A stretch of 64,000 nucleotides of DNA from Melastoma dodecandrum (GCA_029817715.1 JARUPY010000281.1:124001-188000), one strand, 5' to 3'. Shown: positions 34,058-42,414, counted from the stretch's first letter. A program made the numbers and translations. The notes: generated by a model not told the origin, from the sequence alone.

Positions 34058-34732
34058 CTGTCCCGTGCCTTGCGCCTTCTCGCCCTGCTGCAGTCGCTGC
34101 GCGGCCGCCGCGCGCCGGTCACCGCCGCGGTGCTGGCCGAGGAACTCGGCGTCTCGGTGCGGACGCTCTACCGCGACATCGTCGCCCTGAAGGCCGAGGG
34201 CGCCCCCATCGCCGGCGAGGCGGGGCTCGGCTACGTGCTGGGCTCGGGCTTTTTCCTGCCCCCGCTCGCCCTGGACGACGAGGAAGTCGACGCCCTTCTG
34301 CTCGGCCTGCGGTTGGTGGCGGCGCGCCGGGATCCGGACCTCGCCCCCGCCGCCGCCCGGGCGCTCGGCAAGGTCGTGGCCGTGCTGCCGCCCCCGGCGG
34401 CGCGCGACGCCGCGGCCTCGCCCCTGCTGGCCGGCCCCGCGGCGGCCTCGCCCAACCTGCCGGTGCTGCGGAAGGCCATGCGCGAGGAGCGGCGCCTCGT
34501 CCTCGCCTATCGCGACGGAGCCGGCCACGAGAGCCGCCGCACGGTCTGGCCGGTCGCGGTCGGCTTCTGCGACGCCGCCGAGGTCCTGGCCGCCTGGTGC
34601 GAGTCGCGCGGCGCCTTCCGCCACTTCCGGCTCGACCGCATCCTGCACGTCGCGCCGAGCGACGACCGCATGCCCAAGCGGCGCAGGGTGCTCCTGGCCG
34701 AGTGGCGCGCCGCCCAGGGCCTCGGCCGGTGA
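34058..34732 (+). CDS. HTH and WYL-domain regulator, probable CTG start
   Basis: A YafY-like regulator of about 224 residues. HTH: ALRLLALLQSLRGRRAPVTA, VLAEELGVSVRTLYRDIVAL, then AEGAPIAGEAGLGYVL. The WYL half contains LRKAMREERRLVLAYRDGAG and VWPVAVGFCDAAEVLAAWCE. No ATG, GTG or TTG lies at the family's usual start; CTG 34058 is 7 bases after AGGAG and gives LSRALRLL, so a CTG start is likely. The frame is open upstream as well. Divergent from the flavin monooxygenase, which it may control. Confidence 0.8.
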   Translation: MSRALRLLALLQSLRGRRAPVTAAVLAEELGVSVRTLYRDIVALKAEGAPIAGEAGLGYVLGSGFFLPPLALDDEEVDALLLGLRLVAARRDPDLAPAAARALGKVVAVLPPPAARDAAASPLLAGPAAASPNLPVLRKAMREERRLVLAYRDGAGHESRRTVWPVAVGFCDAAEVLAAWCESRGAFRHFRLDRILHVAPSDDRMPKRRRVLLAEWRAAQGLGR

Positions 34733-34818
34733 CGCGGCGCGGGAACGCCGTCCTCCTGACATCGCCTGTCACTGGGCCGCGCCAGGGTGGCGCCCGTCAC
34801 CAACCGGACGCCGCCGCC

Positions 34819-35184
34819 ATGACCGAACCCGCCTTCATCATCCTCTACGTCGATGCGCCCCCGCGCAGCGCCCGCTTCTACGCGGACCTGCTCGGCACGC
34901 CGATCCTCGAACGCTCGCCCACTTTCGCCATGCTGTCCCTCCGGCCCGGCATCATGCTCGGCCTGTGGTCCCGCCGCCGCTCGGTCGCCCCGGAGGCCGC
35001 TCCGGGCGGAGGCGGCGGCGAGATCGCCCTCCCGGACCGGGACGTCGACGCCGTCCATGCCGACTGGAAGCGTCGCGGCCTCACCATCCTGCAGCCGCCG
35101 ACCGACATGGACTTCGGCCGGGCCTTCACGGCCGCGGACCCGGATGGTCACCGCCTGCGGGTTTTCAGCCCCGCGATGGGCTGA
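34819..35184 (+). CDS. VOC-family (glyoxalase-like) protein
   Basis: A 121-residue single VOC domain: FIILYVDAPPRSARFYADLL GTP, FAMLSLRPGIMLGLWSRR, VDAVHADWKRRGLTILQPPT and the terminal FTAADPDGHRLRVFSPA. Related proteins include drug-resistance and extradiol dioxygenase-like enzymes; the first histidine ligand seems absent, so metal catalysis is uncertain. ATG 34819 is used; the upstream frame is unlike the fold. Confidence 0.85.
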   Translation: MTEPAFIILYVDAPPRSARFYADLLGTPILERSPTFAMLSLRPGIMLGLWSRRRSVAPEAAPGGGGGEIALPDRDVDAVHADWKRRGLTILQPPTDMDFGRAFTAADPDGHRLRVFSPAMG

Positions 35185-35235
35185 CGGGCGCAGAGCGGGC
35201 TGGACGAGACCGCCCGTTCCGCTACCTTGATCGTC

Positions 35236-35514
35236 ATGCGCGCCGTGGTCGCCCTCGTCCTGATCTGCCTCGCCGCCGCGACCGGCGAGGCGAGCGCCGC
35301 GGCGCACCACTATACGAAGGCCGAACGCTACGCCGGCTGCATGTTCGGCGAGACCATCCCGCTGATGCGCCGCGGCACCGAGCGCGAGCGCGCCCTGTCG
35401 ATCGCGTCGGACCGTTGCGTCGCCTGGTCCGAGGGCCTGACGGCGAGCGACATCCAGGAGGTCGACATCCAGCTCCACCGCGCCATCGAGCGGTCCGAAC
35501 GCTCCGGTCTGTGA
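35236..35514 (+). CDS. Small secreted protein, unknown
   Basis: A 92-residue protein with a signal peptide (MRAVVALVLICLAAATGEAS AAA). The mature part is helical with two cysteines (AGCMFGE and DRCVAWS). A TTG nine bases upstream is an alternative start. No family recognised; periplasmic location is expected. Confidence 0.6.
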   Translation: MRAVVALVLICLAAATGEASAAAHHYTKAERYAGCMFGETIPLMRRGTERERALSIASDRCVAWSEGLTASDIQEVDIQLHRAIERSERSGL

Positions 35515-35539
35515 CGCGGCTTCGGGCCGGCCGGGCCGG

Positions 35540-36133
35540 TCACCGCGGCATCATGCTCTTGACCTTGGCGGCCCAGACCACCTCGGCGTCGAGCACCGGT
35601 TCGCCGAACTGGCCGTGCAGTTCGAAACGGCCGTCGGTCCGCCCGCGCAGCACCTGCTTGACCAGGATGCGCCCGTCCGCGAGGCCCACCACGCAGAGCC
35701 GCCCCACGAGGTCGTCGGTGACGGGCTCGCGGCGATCGTCGAAATAGACGCGCCAGCCGTCGAACAGCGGCCCGAGGCTCTGGCCCCTCACCTCGGCCGC
35801 CACGGTCTGGGGCGTCGCATCCTCGGGCGCCGGGGCCTCGTCGAGCGCGCCCTGCCCTTCGGCGTAGAAGTGCATCTCGGTGCCGGCCCCCACGTAGCCC
35901 GCCACCGGCACGCTGGCGGACCGATCCGTCACGACCTCGCCGGGATCGACCCCATAGGCCTCGCTGGCGAGTTTGATCCACTTGTCCGACAGCCGCCGGC
36001 TGCCGCCCTCAAGCTTCGCGTACTGGTTGCGTGTCGTGCCGAGCGCCGCGGCGGCCTCGTCCTGGGTCCAGCCGCGGCCGTCCCTCAGCAGTCGCAGGTT
36101 GTTGGCCAAGCTGACGCCCTCGGTAATGCCCAT
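35540..36133 (-). CDS. S24-type phage-like repressor (XRE HTH plus LexA/CI-like domain)
   Basis: A 197-residue repressor. HTH: LANNLRLLRDGRGWTQDEAA AALGTTRNQYAKLEGG. The C-terminal domain is S24-like: VPVAGYVGAGTEMHF, then QTVAAEVRGQSLGPLFDGWR (the region of the catalytic serine, SLGP), and VGRLCVVGLADGRILVKQVL (the lysine). The Ala-Gly self-cleavage site of CI/LexA is not obvious, so cleavage is uncertain. ATG 36133 lies within a TGCCC-N5-GGGCA palindrome, with a second copy 31 bp upstream, which points to autorepression and control of the divergent small genes. Confidence 0.87.
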   Translation of the reverse strand: MGITEGVSLANNLRLLRDGRGWTQDEAAAALGTTRNQYAKLEGGSRRLSDKWIKLASEAYGVDPGEVVTDRSASVPVAGYVGAGTEMHFYAEGQGALDEAPAPEDATPQTVAAEVRGQSLGPLFDGWRVYFDDRREPVTDDLVGRLCVVGLADGRILVKQVLRGRTDGRFELHGQFGEPVLDAEVVWAAKVKSMMPR

Positions 36134-36141
36134 AATGGGCA
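36127..36141. promoter_or_regulatory. Operator candidate O1 of the S24-type repressor
   Basis: TGCCC ATAAT GGGCA, an inverted repeat that covers the ATG of the repressor gene. Same consensus and spacing as the copy at 36158-36172. Confidence 0.65.
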
Positions 36142-36157
36142 CATTCCTTGACGGATG

Positions 36158-36172
36158 TGCCCGAATAGGGCA
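36158..36172. promoter_or_regulatory. Operator candidate O2 of the S24-type repressor
   Basis: TGCCC GAATA GGGCA, 31 bp centre to centre from the first site, about three helical turns. It lies in the promoter gap facing the GcrA-like gene, so occupancy could control both directions. Confidence 0.65.
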
Positions 36173-36239
36173 TATTAGGCCGATCGCATCCGATTCGTCC
36201 AGGGATGCGCCCCGCCTCACCCTTCAGTGTTGGAACCCC

Positions 36240-36468
36240 ATGGTCCACTCGCCGCCGGCCCGCGCCGGGGAACGCCCGGTTGTGTCCCTCTTCCGCTTCC
36301 TGCCGCCGGCCGCGGCGGCCGTGGCGGGTCTCGATCCGAACCAGTGCCGGTGGCCCCTCGGCCGGCCGGGTTCTGCCGGCTTCCGCTTCTGCTGCGCCCC
36401 CCGGCGACAGCTATTGCGCGGCCCACGCGCGGGCGAGCCGCCGGGCCGGGGAGGCCTGCGCCCGATGA
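36240..36468 (+). pseudogene. Short GcrA-like protein with a frameshift
   Basis: From ATG 36240 the frame reads VVSLFRFLPPAAAAVAGLDP NQCRWPLGRP and GSAGFRFC, the zinc-binding C-terminal motif of GcrA cell-cycle regulators. The rest of the motif, PGDSYCAAHARASRRAGEAC, reads in the next frame and ends at TGA 36466-36468. One C too many in the run 36397-36402 explains the shift. Corrected, it would be a protein of about 75 residues with Cys-Cys-Cys-His ligands but no GcrA HTH. Its stop overlaps the ATG of the next gene. Confidence 0.65.
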
Positions 36469-36884
36469 TGGCGATCACCCGCATGCCGCGCCGGCGCGGC
36501 GCCTTCGGCCTCGACGAGCGGCGCTGGCCCGACCCGGCGCGCGTCGAGGACGCGCTCCGCCGGTTCCTCGCCGCGCGTCTCCCCGAGGCCTGGACCCTGC
36601 CCGGCTGGCCGGGCATCCCCGACGCGGGCGACGACCGGTCGGGGCGTACATTGGCCCTGCTCCTGCCGCGCGGACGCGTGGCGGTGCTGCGGATCGAACG
36701 CGATCCCGCGCGGCCGGGACCCGTCTGCCGCGCCCTCGCGGCGCGCTGCGACGCCATGGGCATCCCGCATGCCGTCGTGTCGCGGCTGGACGAGGGACGG
36801 GCGGCGCTGCGGCGGCTCGGCCTCGAACCGCCGGACCGGGCCCCCGCGGGCCCGACGATCGCATCGGTCTTCGGGAGGGGCTGA
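36465..36884 (+). CDS. Unknown protein, possibly a degenerate VRR-NUC-like fold
   Basis: A 139-residue protein starting MMAITRMPRRRGAFG. The middle reads TLALLLPRGRVAVLRIERDP, then GPVCRALAARCDAMGIPHAV VSRLDEGRAALRRLG. The strand-helix-strand order and the ending resemble VRR-NUC nucleases (…LELK…, AL..G..yAVVRS.DEAL..L), but the catalytic E-x-K is replaced by RIE, so activity is doubtful and the family call is tentative. The gene starts within the stop of the GcrA-like gene and precedes the DUF6456-like gene by one base. Confidence 0.5.
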   Translation: MMAITRMPRRRGAFGLDERRWPDPARVEDALRRFLAARLPEAWTLPGWPGIPDAGDDRSGRTLALLLPRGRVAVLRIERDPARPGPVCRALAARCDAMGIPHAVVSRLDEGRAALRRLGLEPPDRAPAGPTIASVFGRG

Positions 36885-36885
36885 C

Positions 36886-37545
36886 ATGCAGAAGCGGAAG
36901 CGGAGGGCGGTGTCGCTGGCCGGCGGGGGCCGACTCGCGCCCGGCCACGAGGACGCGACGCCCGAACGCCTGCGCCGCGCCGCGGCGGCGGGCGGGGAAG
37001 CCCGGGTCGAGCCGGGCGGCGTGCGCCGCATCGTCGATCCCTTCGACGGCCTGCGCAGCCGCAACCTCCTCGACAGGCTCGACATCGCCGCCAACGAGAC
37101 GCTCTGGCACGCGGGCGACCGCCTGCGCGCCCATTGGCATCGCGCCGGGCTCGACGCGCTGTCGGCGATCGACCCGAGCCGGCCGAGCGTCGACGGCGGC
37201 GGAGGCTGCCCCGGCGCCCCGAGCGAGGCCGCGCAGCGCCACCGCGACGAGATGCGCCGCGCCGCGGCGGCCATCGGGTCGCGGCTGATGCCCTATGTGG
37301 CGGGGGTCGTCCTGGAGGGGCGTCCGGTGGCGTCTCTGCGCGGCCTCGTGGCGGAGAGCGCCCATGCCCGGACCGCCGAGGCCCTGGCCCTGGAGCGGCT
37401 GCGCGAGGGCCTGCACCGCCTCTGCGCGCTCTGGCGGATGAACGCGCAGGACCGCCCGCTGCCGATCGCGCATTGGCGGGAGGAGCGATGGGGGGCGGCG
37501 AGCCCGGCCGGCGCAACCTTCCCCAAAGGCACGGATCTGCCCTAA
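36886..37545 (+). CDS. DUF6456-like protein
   Basis: A 219-residue protein. The conserved block GVRRIVDPFDGLRSRNLLDR, then ANETLWHAGDRLRAHWHRAG LDAL and the C-terminal AEALALERLREGLHRLCALW matches what I recall of DUF6456 proteins in alphaproteobacteria, often near phage-type regulators. ATG 36886 follows the previous stop directly. Function unknown; DNA-related by association only. Confidence 0.6.
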   Translation: MQKRKRRAVSLAGGGRLAPGHEDATPERLRRAAAAGGEARVEPGGVRRIVDPFDGLRSRNLLDRLDIAANETLWHAGDRLRAHWHRAGLDALSAIDPSRPSVDGGGGCPGAPSEAAQRHRDEMRRAAAAIGSRLMPYVAGVVLEGRPVASLRGLVAESAHARTAEALALERLREGLHRLCALWRMNAQDRPLPIAHWREERWGAASPAGATFPKGTDLP

Positions 37546-37578
37546 GACACGGCCGGGGCGGTCGAGGGGAATGTCGGG

Positions 37579-38496
37579 GTGGCGGAGAAGATCCTGTTCG
37601 TGGCGCCGCGCATGATCGGCGATGCCGTGATGGCCTGCGGCCTCCTCGACCACATCGCCCGCACCCGGCCCGGCGCCCGCATCACGGTCGCGGCGGCGCC
37701 CGAGGCCGCCGGGCTCTTCACCCACATGCCGGGGCTCGACCGCGTCGTCGCGGTGCGCAAGCGCCGAACCCACACGCATTGGCTCCGGCTCTGGGCCGCC
37801 GTGGTGGGCACGCGCTGGGACATGGCGATCGACCTCAAGGGCTCCGGCCTGCCCTATGCGGTGGCGGCGCGGCGGCGGTTCATGCGCCGCCCCATGCCGG
37901 GCCTGCGGCTCTACGAGCAGCACGCGGCCCTGCTCGGCCTCTCCCCCGCGCCGCTCCCCGTCGCCTGGACCGGCGCGGCCGAGCGCGCCCGGGCGGCGGC
38001 GCTGATCCCGTCGGGCGGGCCCGTGGTGGCGCTCTGCCCGACGGCGAGCTGGACGCCCAAGATGTGGCCGGCCGACCGGTTCGCGGCCCTGTTCCGGCGC
38101 CTCGCCGCGGGCCCGCTGCCGGGCGCCCGCGCGGCGGTGTTCGGCGGTCCCGGCACCCGCGAACGCGACGGCGCCGCGCCGCTCCTCGCCGCCCTGCCGG
38201 GCGCCATCGACCTCGTCGGCGCCCTCCAGCTGCCCGAGGTCACGGCCTGCCTCGCGCGCTGCGCGCTCGCGGTCAGCAACGATTCCGGGCTCATGCATCT
38301 CGCGGCCGCGACCGGCATCCCGACGCTGGGCCTCAGGGCGCATTTCCCCGACCAGGCGGCCCGCGTCGAGCCCGCCGGACGCGCCGCCGGCTGGATCCTG
38401 CGCGGGGGCGACGACATGGCGGCGATCTCGGTCGACGAGGCCGAGGCGGGGTGCGGGCGGGTGCTGGCCATGGGGCGCGGCTCGGACCAGCCCTGA
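37579..38496 (+). CDS. Glycosyltransferase family 9 (heptosyltransferase-like)
   Basis: A 305-residue GT-B enzyme of the LPS heptosyltransferase family. N-terminal ILFVAPRMIGDAVMACGLLD HIA (acceptor side), DLKGSGLPYAVAARRRF, and the donor side VVALCPTASWTPKMWPADRF AAL, AVFGGPGTRERD, AVSNDSGLMHLAAATGIPTL GL with the family's D-S-G-x-x-H. It would add a heptose or related sugar to lipid A core at the cytosolic face. GTG start with a weak ribosome site. It stands alone. Confidence 0.9.
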   Translation: MAEKILFVAPRMIGDAVMACGLLDHIARTRPGARITVAAAPEAAGLFTHMPGLDRVVAVRKRRTHTHWLRLWAAVVGTRWDMAIDLKGSGLPYAVAARRRFMRRPMPGLRLYEQHAALLGLSPAPLPVAWTGAAERARAAALIPSGGPVVALCPTASWTPKMWPADRFAALFRRLAAGPLPGARAAVFGGPGTRERDGAAPLLAALPGAIDLVGALQLPEVTACLARCALAVSNDSGLMHLAAATGIPTLGLRAHFPDQAARVEPAGRAAGWILRGGDDMAAISVDEAEAGCGRVLAMGRGSDQP

Positions 38497-38583
38497 CGAC
38501 GTCTCCTCCCGCATCCCAAGAAGCATCTTCCCATCGGCGCGGTCAGGAGCATCTACCGCCAAGCGGATTGGACGTCGCCCTGA

Positions 38584-38877
38584 TCAGGCCGCATCGCGAT
38601 GGGCGAGATCGGGCGGACGAACCGCGATCAGGAGGACGGCATCGGCGAAGGACTCCGCCCAGGTAGGGTCATCCCGCAGAGCCGAGAGGTCGCGAGGTCT
38701 CGTCACTGCCAAGCCCTGCCGGGTCATGGCCTCGCACCAGAGTTCGAGAGCCTCCTCGGCCATGTCGAACAGGTCATCGAGATGATCCGCCGCCGAAAAG
38801 CAGCCGGGCGCATCCGGAAACGCGATCCCGTAGGCGGTGTCCCCATCCCGATGCACGATGCCGATATAGGGTTTCAC
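38584..38877 (-). CDS. HicB-like antitoxin, orphan
   Basis: A 97-residue protein of the HicB type: VKPYIGIVHRDGDTAYGIAF PDAPGCFSAADHLDDLFDMA EEALELWCEAM, a partial RNase H-like fold. GTG 38877 matches the family's usual first residues and has an AAAGG upstream; an ATG ten codons earlier is possible. HicB normally neutralises the small mRNA interferase HicA encoded just upstream, but I find no HicA-like ORF on either side, and no C-terminal DNA-binding segment is present. It is therefore an orphan antitoxin or a HicB-fold protein of another role. Confidence 0.8.
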   Translation of the reverse strand: MKPYIGIVHRDGDTAYGIAFPDAPGCFSAADHLDDLFDMAEEALELWCEAMTRQGLAVTRPRDLSALRDDPTWAESFADAVLLIAVRPPDLAHRDAA

Positions 38878-39045
38878 GCCGCGCGCCTTTCGAAGTGGCC
38901 CGAACATGATCGGATCGTCGACCGGCCCCGAGCCGTCCCGCCGCTCAAGGGAACGGCGATGCGCGGCCGAAGCTTGACCCGGGCCGGCGCGGGGCACAAG
39001 TCCGCCGGGTGAGGTCCGGCGCGGGTTCGCGGCCAGGAGGATGCG

Positions 39046-41085
39046 ATGGGGTTCAGGTCGATCTATACTCACGGGTTCCTGCGCGTCGCGGCCTGCACGA
39101 TCAGGACCGCGATCGCCGAGCCCGCCCGTAACGCCGAGGCGATCCTCGACGCCGCGCGGGAGGCGCATGGGCAGGGCGTCGGGCTGGCGGTCTTCCCGGA
39201 ACTCTCCGTGTCGGGCTACGCGCTGGAGGACCTCTTCCTCCAGCAGGCCCTGCAGGAGGGCGTCGCGGCCGCCGTCCTCGCCATCGCCGAGGGCACGCGC
39301 GATCTCCTGCCGGTGCTGGTGGTGGGGGCGCCGCTCCGCTGGCGCAACCGGCTCTACAACACCGCCGTGGTGATCCACCGCGGCGCGGTGCTGGGCGTCG
39401 TGCCCAAGAGCTATCTGCCGCACTACCGCGAATTCTACGAGAAGCGCCATTTCGCGCCCGGCGCCGGGGTGCGGGGCGAGACCATCGCGATCGGATCCGC
39501 CACGGCGCCCTTCGGCACCGACCTGCTCTTCGCCGCCGCGGACCTGCCGGGCTTCACGCTCGGCGTCGAGATCTGCGAGGACATGTGGGTGCCGGAGCCG
39601 CCGGCGGGCGCCCTGGCCACGGCCGGCGCCACGGTGCTGGCCAACCTCAGCGGCAGCCCCATCACCATCGGCCGGGCGCGGAGCCGCAATCTCCTGTGCC
39701 AGGCCACGTCGGCCCGCTGCCTCGCCGCCTACGTCTACGCGGCCGCCGGGGCCGGCGAATCCACCACCGACCTCAGCTGGGACGGCCAGGCGGTCGTCTA
39801 CGAGAACGCCGTGCTGCTGGCCGAGGGGGAGCGCTTCGCCGAGGCCGGACAGATGACGGTGGCGGACGTCGACCTCGACCTCCTGCGCCAGGAGCGAATC
39901 TCGACCGGCTCCTTCGACGACAACGCCCGCGCCGAGGCGCACGGAGCCTTCCGCCGCGTGGCCTTCCGGCTCGACCCGCCCGGGCACGACATCGGCTTCC
40001 GCCGCCCGATCGAGCGTTTTCCCTTCGTGCCGGCCGACCGCGAGCGCCTCGCCCAGGACTGCTACGAGGCCTACAACATCCAGGTGGCGGGGCTGAAGCA
40101 GCGGCTCGCCGCCATCGGGATGAAGCACATCACCATCGGCGTGTCGGGCGGGCTCGATTCGACCCACGCCCTCATCGTGGCCGCCAAGGCCTTCGACCTC
40201 CTCGGCCTGCCGCGCGGCAACATCCTGGCCTATACGATGCCGGGCTTCGCGACGGGGGCCGACACCAAGGGCAACGCCCACCGGCTCATGGCCTCGCTCG
40301 GCGTCACGGCCCACGAGCTCGACATCCGTCCCGCCGCCCGGCAGATGCTGGCCGACCTGAAGCACCCCTACGCGGAGGGCAAGGCCGACTACGACGTGAC
40401 CTTCGAGAACGTCCAGGCGGGGCTGCGCACCGACTACCTGTTCCGCCTCGCCAATCACCAGGACGCCATCGTGCTCGGCACCGGGGACCTGTCGGAACTC
40501 GCGCTCGGCTGGTGCACCTACGGGGTCGGCGACCAGATGAGCCATTACAACGTCAATGCCGGCGTGCCGAAGACGCTGATCCAGCACCTGATCCGCTGGG
40601 TCGTAGCGACGCGGCAGTTCGACGCCGAGGCCAACGCGACGCTGCTGTCGATCCTCGACACCGAGATCTCGCCCGAGCTCGTGCCCGTCGAGGCGGGATC
40701 CAAGCCGCAGAGCACCGAGGAGCGCGTCGGCCCCTACGAGCTGCAGGACTTCAACCTCTTCTACACGCTGCGCTACGGCTTCAGGCCCTCGAAGATCGCC
40801 TTCCTGAGCCTGATGGCCTGGGGCGACGCCGCGCGCGGGGACTGGCCGGACGGGTTCCCCGAGGAGCGCCGCCGCGCCCACGACCTCGCCCACATCCGCA
40901 AGTGGCTGCGGGTCTTCGTGCACCGCTTCTTCGGCTTCAGCCAATTCAAGCGCTCGGCCCTTCCCAACGGCCCCAAGGTCTCGGCCGGGGGCGCCCTGTC
41001 GCCGCGCGGCGACTGGCGCGCGCCCTCGGACGGCAATGCCCGCCTGTGGATGGAGGACCTCGAGCGCAACGTTCCGGAGGCTTGA
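39046..41085 (+). CDS. nadE: Glutamine-dependent NAD+ synthetase
   Basis: A 679-residue two-domain enzyme for the last step of NAD+ synthesis (deamido-NAD to NAD with glutamine as N donor). The N-terminal nitrilase-type amidase has its triad at E52 (FPELSVSGY), K121 (VPKSYLP) and C177 (GVEICEDMW). The synthetase domain has the ATP pyrophosphatase P-loop SGGLDST (367-373), followed by TMPGFATGADTKGNAHRL and LGTGDLSELALGWCTYGVGD QMSHYNVN. Length agrees with the long bacterial/mycobacterial type. It stands alone. Confidence 0.97.
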   Translation: MGFRSIYTHGFLRVAACTIRTAIAEPARNAEAILDAAREAHGQGVGLAVFPELSVSGYALEDLFLQQALQEGVAAAVLAIAEGTRDLLPVLVVGAPLRWRNRLYNTAVVIHRGAVLGVVPKSYLPHYREFYEKRHFAPGAGVRGETIAIGSATAPFGTDLLFAAADLPGFTLGVEICEDMWVPEPPAGALATAGATVLANLSGSPITIGRARSRNLLCQATSARCLAAYVYAAAGAGESTTDLSWDGQAVVYENAVLLAEGERFAEAGQMTVADVDLDLLRQERISTGSFDDNARAEAHGAFRRVAFRLDPPGHDIGFRRPIERFPFVPADRERLAQDCYEAYNIQVAGLKQRLAAIGMKHITIGVSGGLDSTHALIVAAKAFDLLGLPRGNILAYTMPGFATGADTKGNAHRLMASLGVTAHELDIRPAARQMLADLKHPYAEGKADYDVTFENVQAGLRTDYLFRLANHQDAIVLGTGDLSELALGWCTYGVGDQMSHYNVNAGVPKTLIQHLIRWVVATRQFDAEANATLLSILDTEISPELVPVEAGSKPQSTEERVGPYELQDFNLFYTLRYGFRPSKIAFLSLMAWGDAARGDWPDGFPEERRRAHDLAHIRKWLRVFVHRFFGFSQFKRSALPNGPKVSAGGALSPRGDWRAPSDGNARLWMEDLERNVPEA

Positions 41086-41120
41086 GGCGCGAAGGCGGCG
41101 CGACATCCGCCGGAGGGCGA

Positions 41121-42290
41121 TCACGGCAGCTGCCGTTGCGACCTGAAGTAGGCGCAAATGGAGTAGAAGCCGACGAGGAAGACGACGACGCCGAAGACGA
41201 AGGCCGGCAGATGCGGCGGCATGGACATCCCGCCCCATTCGATCGGATCCCTGAACCTGACGTAGGACATGTCGAACACTAAAGCGTCGAACAAGTTGAG
41301 CGACACGGCCACGAAACCGATGTTGACCCAAAGGGAGATCCGGTCGTCCGCCTTGACGATGCGGTCGGCCTCGTCCGAGAATCGGCACATCCTGCCGATG
41401 GCCCGCAGGATCGCGTCGTAGGAATGCGCCGCATACCGGTCCAGCACCCCGTATCGCCTATAGGACAGGCAGCATCTCGTGCAATAGGTCTCGGCCATGT
41501 AGCTTTCCCGTTCGCCGCCGATCCAGTTGCTCTCGTTCAGGCACCCCGACATGTCGTCGTGCGACAGTCCCACCGCGAAAGTCTTGTTCCCGACAAAGCC
41601 GGCGATGTTGGCCGTGATGTACCGTGATACGATGGCCCTGACGCGTGCGGGCGAGTCGCTGAAGTGTATCTCCGGAAACACGATGGTGATCCGCCGCAGC
41701 GAAATGAACCCGACGTTGTCCATCCGGGTCGAGAGTTCATTGACAAAGTTGACCTCGATCCCCTCCTCGGTCAGCAGGCCCGGATCGAAGAGCACGGGGT
41801 CGATGTTCGATGCGGTCGCGTAGGAGTCGAATTCGGCGTCGCCTTCGAACTCGTTTGACTCGACGTCATGGACGACGACGTCTCCCCCGATGACGACGAT
41901 GAGATCGTCGAGACCGAGAGTCTTCTCGCAGGTGGCACTCAGAACCTGGCCGACATACTCGACCGCCTGCTCGGACGCGTCGGTGACGCCGATATAGGTG
42001 GAGACGGCTCGCTGCCGCTCGTTGAGCGACTTGGCCGCTCCCGCCCTTACCCTGTCGAACCGTAGGTCGCGTCGCTTGCGCAGGTTCAGGTGGCGGCCGT
42101 GCTCCCGTGAAGCATAGGAACCGCGATCGCGGGGCAGCACGATAAACCGATAGACGTCCTGAACACGATTGAGCTGGAGAGCGAGTTTCTCCAGATTACA
42201 GCCGTGGCTGCACGTACGGTAATTGCTGCCAGCCACGAGGAAGACGCGGATACCGTCACTCGAAGCGGTGCGTCGGCGATCCAGAAACAT
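41121..42290 (-). CDS. Unknown protein: archaemetzincin-like core without HExxH, plus two C-terminal TM helices
   Basis: A 389-residue protein, lower in GC than its neighbours. Residues 13-60 look Rossmann-like (GIRVFLVAGSNYRTCSHGCN LEKLALQL). Residues 98-275 follow the course of an archaemetzincin metalloprotease: TYIGVTDAS, GFISLRRITIVFP, then FVGNKTFAVGLSHDDMSGC (234-250) where the family has HExGHxxGLxHC, and YCTRCC (269-274) for the terminal zinc cysteines. Here HExxH is lost (NKTFA) but the GLSH and Cys pattern remains. Two TM helices follow at about 320-340 and 361-382, so the body is tethered to the membrane. The gene stands alone, convergent to nadE. The family link is by eye and needs structure comparison. 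Confidence 0.55.
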   Translation of the reverse strand: MFLDRRRTASSDGIRVFLVAGSNYRTCSHGCNLEKLALQLNRVQDVYRFIVLPRDRGSYASREHGRHLNLRKRRDLRFDRVRAGAAKSLNERQRAVSTYIGVTDASEQAVEYVGQVLSATCEKTLGLDDLIVVIGGDVVVHDVESNEFEGDAEFDSYATASNIDPVLFDPGLLTEEGIEVNFVNELSTRMDNVGFISLRRITIVFPEIHFSDSPARVRAIVSRYITANIAGFVGNKTFAVGLSHDDMSGCLNESNWIGGERESYMAETYCTRCCLSYRRYGVLDRYAAHSYDAILRAIGRMCRFSDEADRIVKADDRISLWVNIGFVAVSLNLFDALVFDMSYVRFRDPIEWGGMSMPPHLPAFVFGVVVFLVGFYSICAYFRSQRQLP

Positions 42291-42386
42291 GATCTCAGCC
42301 CCAGGCCAGCGCGAAGTCAGACACCGTTGATCGTTCTGACCCGGCACGTATGAGTCAAATCCCTCTTTCGAGCTATTGGAGCAGAT

Positions 42387-42414
42387 CGCGATCAGGTGGA
42401 ATCACCTGATCGCG
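42387..42414. repeat. Palindromic repeat (ATCGCGATCAGGTG family), copy 2
   Basis: Arms CGCGATCAGGTG (42387-42398) and CACCTGATCGCG (42403-42414) are perfect complements around GAAT, and GCAGAT precedes as in copy 1. It lies 97 bp upstream of the two-TM gene's ATG rather than behind a gene. Confidence 0.8.

Noticed and set aside
38908..39045. Hidden hicA upstream of the HicB-like gene
   Set aside because: I read all frames of this short gap and found no HicA-like start, His motif or ribosome site.
38911..41388. Very long minus-strand ORF (over 900 codons) covering nadE
   Set aside because: It is the antisense shadow of the high-GC nadE frame. Only its last 97 codons (38584-38877) are the real HicB-like gene.
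41121..42290. TIR or SLATT-type defence effector
   Set aside because: The N-terminal part lacks TIR motifs, and two TM helices at the C-terminus alone do not make a SLATT domain; kept as unknown.
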